This document shows, one piece after another, positions 1 to 11,259 of a stretch of 64,000 nucleotides of DNA (position 1 is the stretch's first letter; each line of letters starts with the position of its first letter). The position numbers and the translations under genes were made by a program. The stretch lies in the NCBI RefSeq assembly GCF_030864355.1, contig NC_083394.1, positions 2,852,001 through 2,916,000 on the forward strand. The letters are read 5' to 3'. This stretch comes from Cutaneotrichosporon cavernicola (lineage: Eukaryota; Basidiomycota; Tremellomycetes; Trichosporonales; Trichosporonaceae). The notes beneath the pieces were generated by a model that did not search any database, had not been told where the DNA came from, and saw only the letters and a list, made by a program, of their open reading frames with translations.

Positions 1-1017
1 TGTAGCCGACTCACCCTCCTCGATTGCATCCGACTGCGCGACGGTCTTTAGCACGGCCTTCTTGCTCGATTCCTGCAGTTCGCCGGCGATGATGAGCTCA
101 TCAAGGATCGCATACGCCTTCTGGAAGTTGAAGATGAGGTCGAGCTCGCAAACCTGAGATTAGAGATCCGAGCGAAGAGGACGCCGGCGAGCAGCGTCGA
201 ATGGCACGAGCACGAGTGGGCCTCCTTATGATGGAGGAAGCCGCTCCTCCGCTCGCCACTCACATTCCCGAAATACCGGTCGAGCACCTCGACATAGCGG
301 TGGATAATCTCGAGCGTAATGAGCTCGTTGTCCCCCGGCGTAATCGACGTGATGAAGAACAGCGACGCGTAGCGCCGGTAGATGATCTTGGTGTCTGGTG
401 TCAGCTGCATCACATAAACCGCCAGCTCGGAAAGGCCACTTTCCCCTCTTCCCATCCCCTCCCCCCTGTATTGCCACCTACGACTGCCTCCCTTCGGCTC
501 CACCTCGTTGCCCTTCTCCGGCCCACCTCAGCCCATCCCTACACGGCATCTCGCGACACGGCCCGTCAACCCGCCTCGGTCCGCTCAGCGTCACTCACCC
601 TTGTACTCGAGCACATTACACATGCGCGTCCGGCGTGCCAGGACGAGCTGCGTCACGTCCTTGACAATCTTGGCCTTTTGCTTGGACGGCAACGTCTGGA
701 ACCATTTGGCAAGGCGGACTTTGCCTGGGGTCAGCGCGGTGCGGCGTGGGAGGGACAGAGCGGAGGGACGATGGGTCGGCAGGGCGGAGAAGCGAATGGG
801 GAGAGCGGCGTCCGGCGCGCGAAGCAAGTGTAAAGCTACACAAGTAAGAGGATCAAGCGGAGTCGACCCAGAATGCTTGGACTCGAACAGCCCGCCCCCT
901 CCAACGCCCACGCCCACGCCCGCCCTCATCCTCGGCCATCCTCTCGCGTATCGTGAAGAGAATGCGAGAACCCAGGTACTCACCTTGCCGAGATACGAGC
1001 ATAACATAGTTGAGCAT
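1..1017 (-). CDS. APS1: AP-1 complex sigma subunit (small clathrin adaptor), 3' partial
   Basis: Small (sigma) subunit of the AP-1 clathrin adaptor, which sorts cargo between trans-Golgi and endosomes. Exons read on the minus strand are 1017-984, 724-599, 394-264 and 153-15; the gene continues past base 1 through an intron whose donor is at 14-13. The protein starts [19 protein letters not shown] and carries the sigma-adaptin core with [32 protein letters not shown] and a [18 protein letters not shown] tail. The DNELITLE and SSKKAVL segments fit AP-1 sigma rather than AP-2 sigma. About 143 residues are visible, so only a short C-terminal tail is missing. It is divergent from the IME4 gene, with 226 bp between the two start codons. 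Family assignment is firm; exon joins are inferred from splice signals. Confidence 0.93.
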
Positions 1018-1243
1018 GGCGGCGGCGGGGGCGGCGGCGGTGGGGGATGTGTCAACAGCCTTCTCAACACATCGTGATCGCGTCCAAGGGCTCTTGCGGC
1101 AATGTGGTGTCGCGTGGCGCATCACGTGATTCAGTGCCCCGCCTCCACATCGCCTCCCCTTCCGTGTCACCATATCCCTCTTACAACGACATCTGTTGTC
1201 CCCAAGTACACAATACTCCAGCAGTTGCAAGAGGCCAGAAGAG

Positions 1244-2755
1244 ATGGAGACGCAAGGCCCAGCGGCGCAGCTACGTGAGCTGATGGGACGGGAGAGCGCC
1301 AAGACGCGGTTGCGGCGGCTTGCTGTGAGTTCCCACTTGGCCACCATCGCTGGCCGAGGTTATTGCCTTGCGATGACGCCGTCTTCTTCCTCACGACCGC
1401 CCCTCTTCGGACCCCTGCCCACCCTCTCCTACCAGCTAACCTCAGTCCCACGCGCCGGTCGCGTTCAACCCCGTATGCCCGCACACGACCGAGACGGCGT
1501 GCAGCGAATCCAATGGAGACGCCTGCTCCCATGTCCACTTCCAGCCCATCATGCGGCCGTATACCGACCCGAGTCTCGGCCACTGCTCGTATCTCAACAT
1601 GTGCTATGGCGAACCGCTGTTCGCAGGTAACCCGAGCCTTGGCGAGTCGGGTGGTGGGACCAAGTTTGGGACCAAGGAGTGTCGGTGAGTTGGGCGGCGA
1701 GGAGGCTTGACGTGGGAGTGGCAGCTGTGGAGTCACCAATCTAGCTGCCAAAGTCTCTCTGGGTGCGAGCTTGGATCTCATCCGTCGTACCACTTACACC
1801 AGATACCTCCATTTCCAAGTCACTCCGGCGGCGGCATACCACACCGAATCGCCACCACTCACAACGCCAATTCCCCTCCCCGCCCCTGCTCGCGCCCTCC
1901 GCGCCCCTCCTCGGCCGGGGACAGCGCAATGGGTTAACTGCGACATACGCAATTTCGATTTTAGCGTCCTGGGACAGTGAGCGCCACGACTTGCAAGCTG
2001 ATAACAGGTTCCAAGTAATCGTGGCCGATCCACCGTGGGACATCCACATGTCTGTGCGTTCACTTTAGAAAGAGGGTTGCTAAAACCAGCTTCCATACGG
2101 TACGATGACGGACGACGAAATGCGTTCTCTGCCCCTCGCCTCTCTCCAACCTGACTGGGGCATTCTCGCGCTCTGGGTCACTGGGCGCGCAATGGAACTC
2201 GCTCGAGAGCTGCTCAACGTGTGGGGATATGTGCGGGTCGACGAGCTCGTGTGGCTCAAGACCAACCAGTTACAGCGGCTTATTCGGACCGGACGCACAG
2301 GGCATTGGCTGAACCATACCTGCGAGCATTTACTGGTTGCTTTGAAGCGGCCCGTTGGGTGGCCGAGGGAGCGCGGCGTTCCCTGGGAGAAGGCGGACCT
2401 GCGCGCTCTCAGACGGGGTGTGGATACTGACGTGGTCGTCGCTGAGGTCCGGTGAGTCATGACCTGGGTTTCTTTCAGCTTTGAATCATGCTGACCACAG
2501 CGAAACTTCGCGCAAACCGGACGAGGTGTATGGCGTTATCGAGCGCCTGGCGCCACACGGTAGAAAGCTCGAGCTCTTCGGGCGCAAACACAATATCCGC
2601 CCTGGGTGGCTGACCCTCGGTAACCAGTGTACGTCAGCTTGCTTCGCCAGAGTCTTAAGCTAACGACAGTGCGCGACTCGCAGATCACCGAGCCCGACCT
2701 CCATGCGCGCCTGTGTGCGCGCTACCCGGACCAGACGTTCACTCTTGTACAGTAA
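1244..2755 (+). CDS. IME4: mRNA N6-adenosine methyltransferase catalytic subunit (IME4/METTL3)
   Basis: MT-A70 family methyltransferase that writes N6-methyladenosine in mRNA using S-adenosylmethionine. Seven exons (1244-1324, 1446-1684, 1803-1976, 2008-2053, 2090-2451, 2501-2628, 2670-2755) sum to 371 residues. Near residues 30-105 there is a Cys/His zinc-finger region ([19 protein letters not shown], then CSYLNMC) matching the METTL3 CCCH module. The catalytic motif [13 protein letters not shown] follows, then [31 protein letters not shown] and the C-terminal [12 protein letters not shown] and RKLELFGR blocks. It is shorter than human METTL3 because the long N-terminal region is missing, so an upstream exon could exist, but the ATG at 1244 begins an open first exon. 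All active-site residues expected for a working writer are present. Confidence 0.94.
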
Positions 2756-2871
2756 TGTTGTATGTATGGTTGTGGTATCAGTATGCAGGGTATGGTACAG
2801 ATGGGTAGGTCGGGTAGAGAAGAGTGAATGGGAGACGGCGTCGCCAGCCGATGTTTTCCGCTTGACAACGA

Positions 2872-4160
2872 CTACTCCGCGCCAATATCGACGCGCGCGA
2901 CGGCACGCTCGACACCCTCGACGGCGTTCCCCTCAGCGACTCGCAGCTTGCGCTCAAACTTGGGGATCACCCGCTGGCCCTCAGGCACCTCGCCGGCCTT
3001 TACGTTACGGCGCTGCTGTCAACTATGGGAAAGCAAATAAGCTCACCATGGCAGCTTGTGTGCTCCCGCTCTCCAGGCCCTGCAAGAGCGCGCACGCCTT
3101 ACACAGGTCGTTGCTGGCGATGTACCCGCAGCGAGTGCATGTTTCTGCCGTCAGCACACCCAAAGGCGGGACCCACGCATCGCCTTCATCCCCCGCTGGG
3201 TCTTCTGGTCGAGCACGAACGTCTCGCCAGAGCGGATGATGTCGAGGATCGCGGAGGGGCGGATAGCCTCCAGATCCTTGAGGAAGATGCGCGCATAGCC
3301 GCGGTACGCTGGTGTCAGCGGCAATTCAACTAGTTGAATGGCGCAGCAGTCGGACCTACCTTCCGGCGCATAAATACACTCTGTCGAGAAATACGTGAGC
3401 TTCTTAAAGTACGCGTACATAACAATCTCCTTTTCGTACGCATACTTGAACGGCTTGGATCGCTTGATCGTGTCCTCGCTCTGTGTCGTAAGGGCCGTAC
3501 AGCGCTGCAACCGAGCGACGTCGCCACGCATAACTGGTGTCAGCCCATATGGCCCTTCCAGACTTACTGTTCATGAGTACTGTCTCAGCCATGTCGTCGG
3601 CATTATGACCTGTGAGAATGTGATCGACGCCGAGGGTAGCGCTCCCCCGATCGAGGGCCTGGCGACGAAACACACCGCAAAAAGTACAGTTGTTTTTCTT
3701 GCCGACTTGCTCCACCACACGGTCCATAGTCCACCCATACAGCTCCGAGTAGCTGAGAATTTTGAGCGGTAATCCGTACTCCTTCTGGTTCTGTTTAACA
3801 GTTTCGAGCGAGTCGTCGCGGTATCCTTTGATCCCCTCGTCAATGCTCAAGAGGTACAGGTCGAGCCCGTAGTCGTACTGTGCATTGAGGGTGGTCATGA
3901 CGTGCGCGAGTACAGTAGAGTCTGGCGTTAGCTAAACTATAAACTATAAGGGAGGACTAACCTTTGCCACCACTCGCCCCGATGGCGACCTTGTCGCCGC
4001 GCTCAAATATCGAGCCCCCATCCTCACCCCCATGGGTAATCGTCTGGTGTACCTCGGCCTCGAAGACGTCGAAGAAGCATTGCTTGCACACTGGCTGTCC
4101 CGTTTTGGGCCGCTTGACGAGGGCACGGGCAGTGTCGCATAGCGCGCAGAGGGAGGGCAT
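2872..4160 (-). CDS. NCS6: Cytoplasmic tRNA 2-thiolation protein 1
   Basis: PP-loop ATPase (Ncs6/CTU1) that adenylates and thiolates the wobble uridine U34 of tRNAs for Lys, Glu and Gln, working with Ncs2/CTU2 and the Urm1 sulfur carrier in the cytosol. Six exons on the minus strand (4160-3962, 3921-3568, 3533-3360, 3308-3177, 3144-3047, 3015-2872) give 366 residues, close to the usual length of about 360. Visible features are an N-terminal Cys cluster (CALC, VCKQC), the PP-loop [14 protein letters not shown] split across the first intron, [27 protein letters not shown], and a C-terminal zinc motif [16 protein letters not shown]. Introns are only 28-42 nt. The last acceptor could lie 3 nt further on (in frame). 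It faces IME4 tail to tail. Confidence 0.94.
3324..3339. repeat. 16-bp perfect palindrome in an NCS6 intron
   Basis: ATTCAACTAGTTGAAT lies inside the third NCS6 intron. Its inner part recurs as a 12-bp palindrome at 29216-29227 in an intron of the HAD-family gene. No function is evident. Confidence 0.7.
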
Positions 4161-4706
4161 AGTGGTGTAGTGTGGCAGTGAGTGGGGATATTTTGAATGC
4201 GAGTTGCCACCCAACGCCCATTGAATTGCAGCTGGACGGAGAAGCGGACTCGAACGGTGTCCGTCTCGACCATGGATCCACGTGGTTGGTTGAGGATAGG
4301 CACACTGGGTCCTATGGTGAAATTTGCCACGCGATGACATGCCTTTCTTTGGACTGGTACTGGACATATTAGGCATGCATTAGGTGACATTACGGAATGT
4401 AATTTGATTAGTACAGATGTGGAGGCAACTCGGCCCCGCCCCAAGGTGGAGGAAGGTGGAGGGAGGCGGAGGGAGGGTGGGCAGCTCCTGCAGGGGTGGG
4501 AGCGGGAGTATTGCTCATACAAGCGTCATGGGTTTAGTAGCTGTCGCCACAGTCTGATCCACTACCACTCACTCTACTCACTCACTGACTCAACCTATAC
4601 ATTATACAACTCTCTCTCTTCTCTTCTCCTCTCCTCTCCTCTCTATTACCCAATCTACAACATAGACTTTCCAGACGTAGACCCCCTCATACCCGTCTTC
4701 GCAGCC
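4161..4706. other. Divergent intergenic region, NCS6 and 4707 gene
   Basis: This 546-bp stretch lies between two start codons and should hold both promoters. The part next to the 4707 gene is strongly pyrimidine-rich (about 4560-4650, runs of CTCTCT), a common fungal leader composition. I see no convincing gene in it. Confidence 0.5.
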
Positions 4707-7200
4707 ATGACCGCGTCTCAGCCCACGGACGACGGCCGCGGCAACGACACCGGCAACGGCAACGGGACTCCGCCAACCGAGACAACCGCTCCACCGCTCG
4801 CCGACTCGACTCCGTTTCCGATCGCATGCTTGTGTCTCAATGTCGTTGTCGAAACGCGCGCACTCGACGACCTGGCGAAGCGGGCAGCCAAGGGGCCCAC
4901 CGCCTTCACCCAAGGCAAACGCGAGCGGGTATACCTCCCTCCCGGCGCCGAGTCAATCGTGAGTCGAACCCTCCATCTCAGGCGACCACGTTATCTGCGT
5001 CCAGTTCCCCGAACACATCCGCTGACGGCAGAAACATGCCCAGATGGCGACGTTTAAGCGCACCACGCCCTTTGATCGCCGCACGAGAGAGGCGACGGAG
5101 GAGGCCGCAGAGGTCAAGGCCGACGCTCCCGCGCCAGAGGCTTGGCGCAAGTGCTGGGTCTGCGGGGTGCGCTTGTATCTCGCACACGACCGGGTACCGT
5201 CGGACGTCGCTCCGAGCAATGTGTGGGTTGACGTTGATTTGACTGATGGTGTATTGGTAGGTCTAGGTCTCACGCCATGAGAACCAGCGCGAGCATCCAC
5301 TGACCTCAGTATGGCGAAGCGCTTGAGAAGAAGCAGGCCGAGACGCCACTTCCCTTCTCTGGCCTCGTGCTCGACATCCCGAGCTCCAGCACGTTTGGGC
5401 GCCAACCCACCGCGGTCGACCCCGTAGGCGGAATCAAAGACCAGACGCCTGTCCTCCCGCCCGTGCCCGACCCGTTCTTCCTTCCGCCACCGTTCATCCC
5501 TCGTCATCCTGTCCTGCGGGAAATGTGCAAGCTCGCCGTGGAGCGGCTACACGAGAAGCATAGCGAGATCGACCGCGATATCCGCCAGTATATCGCGACA
5601 CGGACTGGTGACATGCGTGCCGTCCAGGCCCAGGTGCGCGCCGAGGTTGAGGCCCTGTGGGACCGGTACAGCGACGGCCCCGGGGCGGGCGACGAGACTA
5701 CGCGCCGGCGTGGAAGCGGAAGCGCGGGAGCACGGGAGCGGTCAGCGTCCCCGGCTATCCTGCGACAGAGCTTTGACGGCGGCGACCGGCGACCGTCGAC
5801 GACGACCACGCGTCGGTCAACGAGCCGACCACGCGAGCGTACGCGCGAGCGCATCCCCACAACCGAACTGGATCGGCCGTCTGGTGTCGTGCCCTCACCA
5901 CCGGTGCTCTTTACGGGCCAGCACAACGCGCACACAGCGCAAGCGGCCGCGTCGCTCCTGAGCGCATCGTTGAGCGCTAACGCGTTTCATGCGCCGACCC
6001 ACAGGATGCGCAAGGAGCCCGATGTCGCCAACATCGACGAAATTGTCAAGGCGGCCAGTGCAGAGCCAGGACTCAGCAAGGAGGTAGCGATGAGCTTCGC
6101 TTTCAGCGCGATGGACGAGCACGCCGCTGCTATGGGCCGCGGGCGGCGAGAGCGCAGTAGGACACTCGAACGCGCCCTCGAGACCGCTGAGGTGGAGCAG
6201 GAAGACGCGGAGAAGGGCGTCGACAGCTGGATCAGCCTGGAGCGGGCAGACGCAGCGCGCCGCGCCAAGCGGGATACGGCGGGCATGGCTGTGCCCACGA
6301 CGGTCAAGGAGGCCGAGGCCGAGGTGCTCGAGCGGGAGCATGAGGACGATGAGGAGAAGAAGGAGACGGCCAACGGCGCGACGAAGGAGCGCAAGGCGCG
6401 TGTGCAGTTTGCCGAGCCGCCGAAGGAGGAGCTGCGGCACGACCAGAACAGCGGGCGGGGAAGGGATGACGACGACGACAATGGGGGTGAGTCTAGGTGC
6501 AAGCATGTTCTGGCGCGTCTTCATGCTGACCCCAGCCGTCTTCGAGTTTGACACGGACGCGCCGGCCGAGCCCGTGGTGTTGCCGCCAAAGGACGCGAAC
6601 GAGCGTCGCATGCGCAACGTTGTTGAGGAGAACCTCTCGCGCACCTTGGCGGCTGACGCTCCGTCGCACCGCGCTGCGTGGCGTCGTCTTCAGTCGCGGG
6701 AGGGCATGTCGTCTGTCCTGAGGCGGCACCAGGCCACTGACGACGAGGACGACGAGGAAGGCCCGCCCGTCGAGAGTCTCGCGCGTAGCATGCCCGTCAC
6801 GATCGTCATGCCGAAACGCGACGGTCCAGTACAGTTCAAGACGTCTTTAACCGACCGGGGAGGCGTGGTGGTCCCGAACCTGCTGCATGCGATGCGGCGA
6901 GGATCCGCTCAGACGTCTTCTGGAGAGGCGACGCCCCCGGTGGGTCTGCGCGCTCCGCGTAACTCTATTGCGATTGTGGGCAGCATGCGGGGTGGCCGCC
7001 GGGGAAGCCGGAGTGGGGAACGCGATCGCGAGGCTGTCAAGACGTATGGCGCCGACCCGGGAGCGGTGTTTGAGGCGCTGGCCGAGGTTGCAGTGGACAG
7101 CGATGACGAGGACAGCGACCAGTTTGTGCCGCCGCATGTGCTCGCGGCGCGGCGTGATGAGCGGCCCGGGCCAGGGTGGCGGAGCCTGGCGACGTCGTAG
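4707..7200 (+). CDS. Hypothetical low-complexity protein, about 772 aa
   Basis: Function not recognised. Four exons (4707-4958, 5032-5256, 5310-6486, 6536-7200) give 772 residues, or 12 fewer if the second exon starts at 5044+. The N-terminus is Gly/Asn/Thr-rich. A short Cys pair (CWVCG) sits near residue 120. A conserved-looking segment around residues 210-250 (PPPFIPRHPVLREM, then a charged helix) precedes a long Arg/Ser/Thr-rich stretch. Further on are a helical segment (NIDEIVKAASAEPGLSKE), an acidic coiled-coil-like region around 480-540, and basic/acidic disordered tails. No signal peptide or membrane segment is visible. The start codon is preceded by a pyrimidine-rich leader. It is convergent with the 7394-9526 gene, 193 bp apart. 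Composition suggests a nuclear or cytoplasmic scaffold, but that is only inference. Confidence 0.75.
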
Positions 7201-7393
7201 TTGAACAATAATCATGTTTTGCATGCAGGTGTTGATGGTGGTGGTGAGGACGGCGAGAATGTCTATACACCGGCTGCGTCTGACTAGGACTTGGCCATGG
7301 GACGCTGAACGGTAAGATCTGAACAGCGCTGCTGCCTTGCAGCATTTACTCTCAATCCCGTAACAGGCAAAATGCAAGAACCATGCATAGAAT

Positions 7394-9526
7394 CTACTTC
7401 CTCCTCTTCTTCCCACTCTTCACCTTACCGCCTGGCTGGGGGTCGGCCATGATCTCCTCGGACGGCGGGACGTAAGGTTCGTCCCAGTCCTCCCACGCCT
7501 TGGGCCGGGGCTTTGGAGTAGATCCCACGGTGTGCTTCTGGGCCATGCGGAGGGCGCGCGTACGCCGACGCATCCACGACGTGTGCACAACCTTGCGCCC
7601 AGCAAACTTCTGGACGCGGTAGGCAATTCCGTCGATCACGACGCGACGGCCGAGACCCAGTCCGAAATTGGGGGGCGTCGTGTCGTCCTCCGTCTTCTCC
7701 ACGGCAGCGGCCTGGGACTTGGCCTTGGGGCTAGACTTGGCCTTGGGGCTAGACTTCGGCTTCGGTGCGGCCTGCACCTCGGCAGCCACAGCCGCAAGCA
7801 CCTCGTCCTCTCTCACGAGATCCGTCCGGCGCTCAAAACTCCCCTCCTCGCCAAGCCACGTCCACCTCCTCAACAAGGCTGGGACGGGACTCTCTCCTTC
7901 TAGAGCTGGCCCACGAACCGCCCATCCCCGATCACCGCATGCGTGGAGGAGGAAGTTCCATCGCGTCGTATGCTTGCCGATATGCAAAAACCTCGGCGGT
8001 GGGGGATTCGCCGCTGTAGCCCGGCCAGCTTGGAATGCGGCGTCGGGATGGGGATGGAGATCATTCCTCATGATTGGGAAGGGTTTTGGTTCTGGATCTC
8101 TTTCTGCGGCCGAGCGGAGGGCGCCAAGTTCGGCTTTGGCTGCGTCAAAGGCAAGCGATGCGAGGGGTGCGTCGTCGTGCGCCAGCGCATGTTTCGCGAC
8201 ATGTCGCCACGTCTCGGGACCCGGTGTGCGGTTGGGGAATCGGATGAGGAGTTTCTTCAGGTCATCGATGCGAGTGCGGCGGCGGAGGTGGGTCAGGATG
8301 GCGAGGTGGAGTGTCTGGCGCGAGAGGGTGATGCGCGCGGTGTGGGGTTGCTTAAAGGCGTCCAGAAGACCCTTGACTTGTTTGGAATTAGCGTACGCCA
8401 AGGCGAGGTGGAGTGCGTCGAGGCGATGCGTGGGGTCGGCGTTCATGTCGTGTAAGAAGCCCAGCATCTCGCCGAGAGGATATCCCTTGCCTGCGAGGAG
8501 GAGCGCGTGCTGGTGTCGCAGGAGGTCTCGAATCCCCCCACCATAGTGGGTAAGAGGAGGATATTTCTGCCACAGAAACTTGTTGGGTCGTCGATGGCCC
8601 GTCCTCTCAAGTTTCCAGCTGGCGTGGTTCCACCTCTTGCCGTGGTCTATGGGGAAGATCCGTACGCCCTCACCCCTTGCCAGGAGTCGGAGTCGTTTAC
8701 GCGTGTGCTCGTCGTTTGTATGGTATGCCCATGTATCCAGAGCTGCTGCTGCGGCAGGGTTGAGCTTGGCGGGGTTGATCTCGAGGTGCGCGAGGGCGGC
8801 GGCGGCGGACGCACGAGAGGCAGAGGGGAGGAGGGTGTGGATTACCGAGGGGAGGGGTGGGGCGAGGCGCGGCGCGGTGGTTGGGGTGGTTCTGGGGATG
8901 TTGGCGGTGGTGCAACCGTTAGGATGGGGAGGGTGATCGCGCTCAAGGCGCGCCGACACTGATTGTATCCGCGCGTCAATGTCCGATGAGACCGTACCGC
9001 GATATCCGCGTGCGCCGTCGTATGGCGGCACAGACTCCACGTCAATTTCCAGGCTGGTGGGGCTCGACTTGGAGCCGATCCGAGACTGTACGCGCTTGAT
9101 ATCAGGTCCCGACTCGAGGCGGGGAAAGATCTCGGCGACTCGCCGGCTCGGCTCGCCATCCACGATTGGGGGTGCGCGCGCGCCGCCGCGCGGCATCTTC
9201 TGCCGGGGTGGTTGTGGTTGTGGTTGGGGTTGTGGTTGTGATGCGGATGGTGGTGAGGTCAATGGTGGTGGTCGTGGGGATCGTGATGGTGTCTGAGACG
9301 TTGGCGAGGCAGAGACTGAAGCGTCAACAGCGTCGAGGCGCTTTGGCATGTTCCCGCTCGCCCTCGCCTCGGGCCTCTCGGACCTCTCAAGCGCAGGCCT
9401 GGCCCAATCGACCCGGTCCCGGTCCACAGCCAACACGGCGGCAATCGATCGGCGTGGTGGCGGCCTGCCCGGACCATGACCCGCGAGGCTGGGTGCCGCG
9501 CGCGGGCGCAGGAAGCGGGAGAGCAT
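7394..9526 (-). CDS. Hypothetical, probably mitochondrial helical-repeat protein
   Basis: A single uninterrupted exon of 710 residues. The first 30 residues (MLSRFLRPRAAPSLAGHG...) are Arg/Ser/Ala-rich with no acidic residue, like a mitochondrial presequence. After a Pro/Gln-rich disordered stretch (residues 70-150), residues 230-470 are mostly amphipathic helices resembling degenerate PPR-type repeats. The C-terminus is Lys/Ala-rich and then strongly basic. Composition fits a mitochondrial RNA or ribosome factor, but no family signature is certain. It is unusual here for its length without an intron. The stop lies 193 bp from the convergent gene ending at 7200. Confidence 0.72.
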   Translation of the reverse strand: MLSRFLRPRAAPSLAGHGPGRPPPRRSIAAVLAVDRDRVDWARPALERSERPEARASGNMPKRLDAVDASVSASPTSQTPSRSPRPPPLTSPPSASQPQPQPQPQPPRQKMPRGGARAPPIVDGEPSRRVAEIFPRLESGPDIKRVQSRIGSKSSPTSLEIDVESVPPYDGARGYRGTVSSDIDARIQSVSARLERDHPPHPNGCTTANIPRTTPTTAPRLAPPLPSVIHTLLPSASRASAAAALAHLEINPAKLNPAAAAALDTWAYHTNDEHTRKRLRLLARGEGVRIFPIDHGKRWNHASWKLERTGHRRPNKFLWQKYPPLTHYGGGIRDLLRHQHALLLAGKGYPLGEMLGFLHDMNADPTHRLDALHLALAYANSKQVKGLLDAFKQPHTARITLSRQTLHLAILTHLRRRTRIDDLKKLLIRFPNRTPGPETWRHVAKHALAHDDAPLASLAFDAAKAELGALRSAAERDPEPKPFPIMRNDLHPHPDAAFQAGRATAANPPPPRFLHIGKHTTRWNFLLHACGDRGWAVRGPALEGESPVPALLRRWTWLGEEGSFERRTDLVREDEVLAAVAAEVQAAPKPKSSPKAKSSPKAKSQAAAVEKTEDDTTPPNFGLGLGRRVVIDGIAYRVQKFAGRKVVHTSWMRRRTRALRMAQKHTVGSTPKPRPKAWEDWDEPYVPPSEEIMADPQPGGKVKSGKKRRK

Positions 9527-9674
9527 GTCAGATGCTCATGAGTGATGTGGTCTTTGACTTTTGGCCGATTAGGAGTCGCGCCGATGCGTGGAGAGGGAAC
9601 CATCTCCGTCCATGTCCACGTGGCGGAGATACGGGTTTGCCGACATCTCCCGGCGTGGCGCAGTGAGTAACAAG

Positions 9675-9692
9675 CAACAACAACAACAACAA
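9675..9692. repeat. (CAA)6 microsatellite
   Basis: Six CAA units followed by CAG in the 277-bp gap between the start of the 9526 gene and the stop of the GILT-like gene. Noncoding. Confidence 0.8.
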
Positions 9693-9803
9693 CAGGTATC
9701 GATACATGCAGGTATATGTACATGCGCAGACCAGCTGCGCTCATTTCTTGCTATTTTCCTCGTGCTCCTCCCCTCGCGCTCGCTTGCTGCGCCCACGACC
9801 GCG

Positions 9804-10801
9804 CTACTTCTGCAGATTGGCCCACTCCTGCTTGATAACGCGGGCAAAGTCGGATGCGGCGTGCCCGTCATCGCAGCCCTTCCACACCCCTCCGTCGACA
9901 ATACACTCCCGTGGAGAATGTTTGAGCGTGCTGGCAATCCGGATCGTGCAGCTCTTCGTAACCCCCTCTTTAATCGTATACTTGACGCTGTCGACGAGAC
10001 GTTTCCGGCCCTCCTCCGCCAGTGGATCCAGAGCATCGGCGTCGGCCCACTCATCAATCTCCTCCTCGGCCAGAACATTGGGAATCTTGATCTCAGTTCC
10101 AGTAAGCCACGCCTCACGTTCAGCCAACCGGCCGGCCCGCTCAGCCTCCTTGCCCTCAATACACGCCCCAATCCCGGAACGCCACCAGTCGATACCCGCC
10201 GTGTCGGCGCATTTGCGGGTTAAGGCGGTCGTTCCGATCACGCCGGGGAAGTTTGCGTAATTCATGCACGAGAGGGTTGCGTAGAACTTGTCGAGGGGAG
10301 CGTGAGCGCGTACGCAGAGTTGGTGGGCGTTGCCGGCGCATTCCAGGTCGCCGTGCATGCACTCTACACCGTAGGGTGCGGCCTCATCGATACTGGAGTT
10401 AGGGAGAGGGGGGAAGGGTGGGAGAGAGGGGGGAAGGTGGGGGAGAGGGGGGAAGGTGGGAGAGAGAGGGGGGAAGAAGCCACTTACTGGCCCAAATAGT
10501 CGATAGCGAGGTCGATCTTTGACAGGATGTGGTCCTGTTTGAGGACCTCTTCGAAGACGGTCTCACAGATACGCTGTAGTCAGCGGTAGTTCTTGAGCAT
10601 CGTTATCTGCGGTAGATTCGTGGTTCAGGCCATGATTGCGACGCGTCTGGCAGCGCGACTCACGGCATCAGGGCACCGGCTCATGACGAAGAGTGAGACG
10701 TTGACGCGCGGCGCGTCGAGTGGCATGTATGGTTCTTGCTGCGCGACTGCTGACGCGACAGACGCGACAGACGCAGCCAGCGCCAAGACGAGTTTGAACA
10801 T
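9804..10801 (-). CDS. GILT-family (gamma-interferon-inducible thiol reductase-like) secreted protein
   Basis: Secretory-pathway relative of the GILT thiol reductases, which reduce disulfides in acidic compartments. Three exons on the minus strand (10801-10664, 10573-10488, 10392-9804) give 270 residues. The first 18-20 residues (MFKLVLALAASVASVASAV) form a clear signal peptide. The segment VNVSLFVMSRCPDA is the family's thioredoxin-like strand and active-site loop, and CMHGDLECAGNAHQLC is the GILT signature block, followed by FYATLSCMNY. The canonical CXXC is not intact: it reads C-P-D-A, with the next Cys four residues further (CPDARIC), so reductase activity is doubtful or altered. The second intron holds a purine minisatellite. 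Divergent from the 11260 gene. Confidence 0.85.
10402..10478. repeat. G-rich purine minisatellite in a GILT intron
   Basis: Four imperfect copies of a roughly 18-21 bp unit built on GAGAGGGGGGAAGGTGGG, lying inside intron 2 of the GILT-like gene. The pre-mRNA carries the pyrimidine strand. Confidence 0.85.
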
Positions 10802-11259
10802 GGTTGGGTTGGGTGTTGGTGAGAGAGTGGATGCAAAGAAGCGCCTGAGTGGCGTTGTCAGCTGATACTCAGCTGATTCAGGCACAAGGAACGTTAAATG
10901 CGGCACTTTGATTAAGACATTCCCAATCTTGAATCAATCAACTGACCATCTCAACATCGCCTCTTGTCTCTTTGCCGCCTCGATTCCGCGCGATCGAGGC
11001 ACATGTTAGCCCACATGCCAAGCCCGCATCACCGTCACAGACCACTGACGACTCGAGAGGTACAGACTCCCAGACCCAACTGCTTAGACTTGTGTGGGAC
11101 GTATGACTCCCCGCGATGAACACATGACTCTACAGCCCACCTTGTCCACTCTCATCCTCTCTCATCTCTCATCCCTAGCTTAACCTCTCCTCCAACTACT
11201 CTCATCCCCACTTGACCTCTCTCACAACACCGTTGGTTCATCTCCTCCACCCAAGCATA
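10802..11259. other. Divergent intergenic region, GILT-like and 11260 gene
   Basis: 458 bp between two start codons. The part near 11150-11230 is rich in CTCTCATC-type pyrimidine repeats, consistent with a leader. No gene is visible. Confidence 0.5.
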
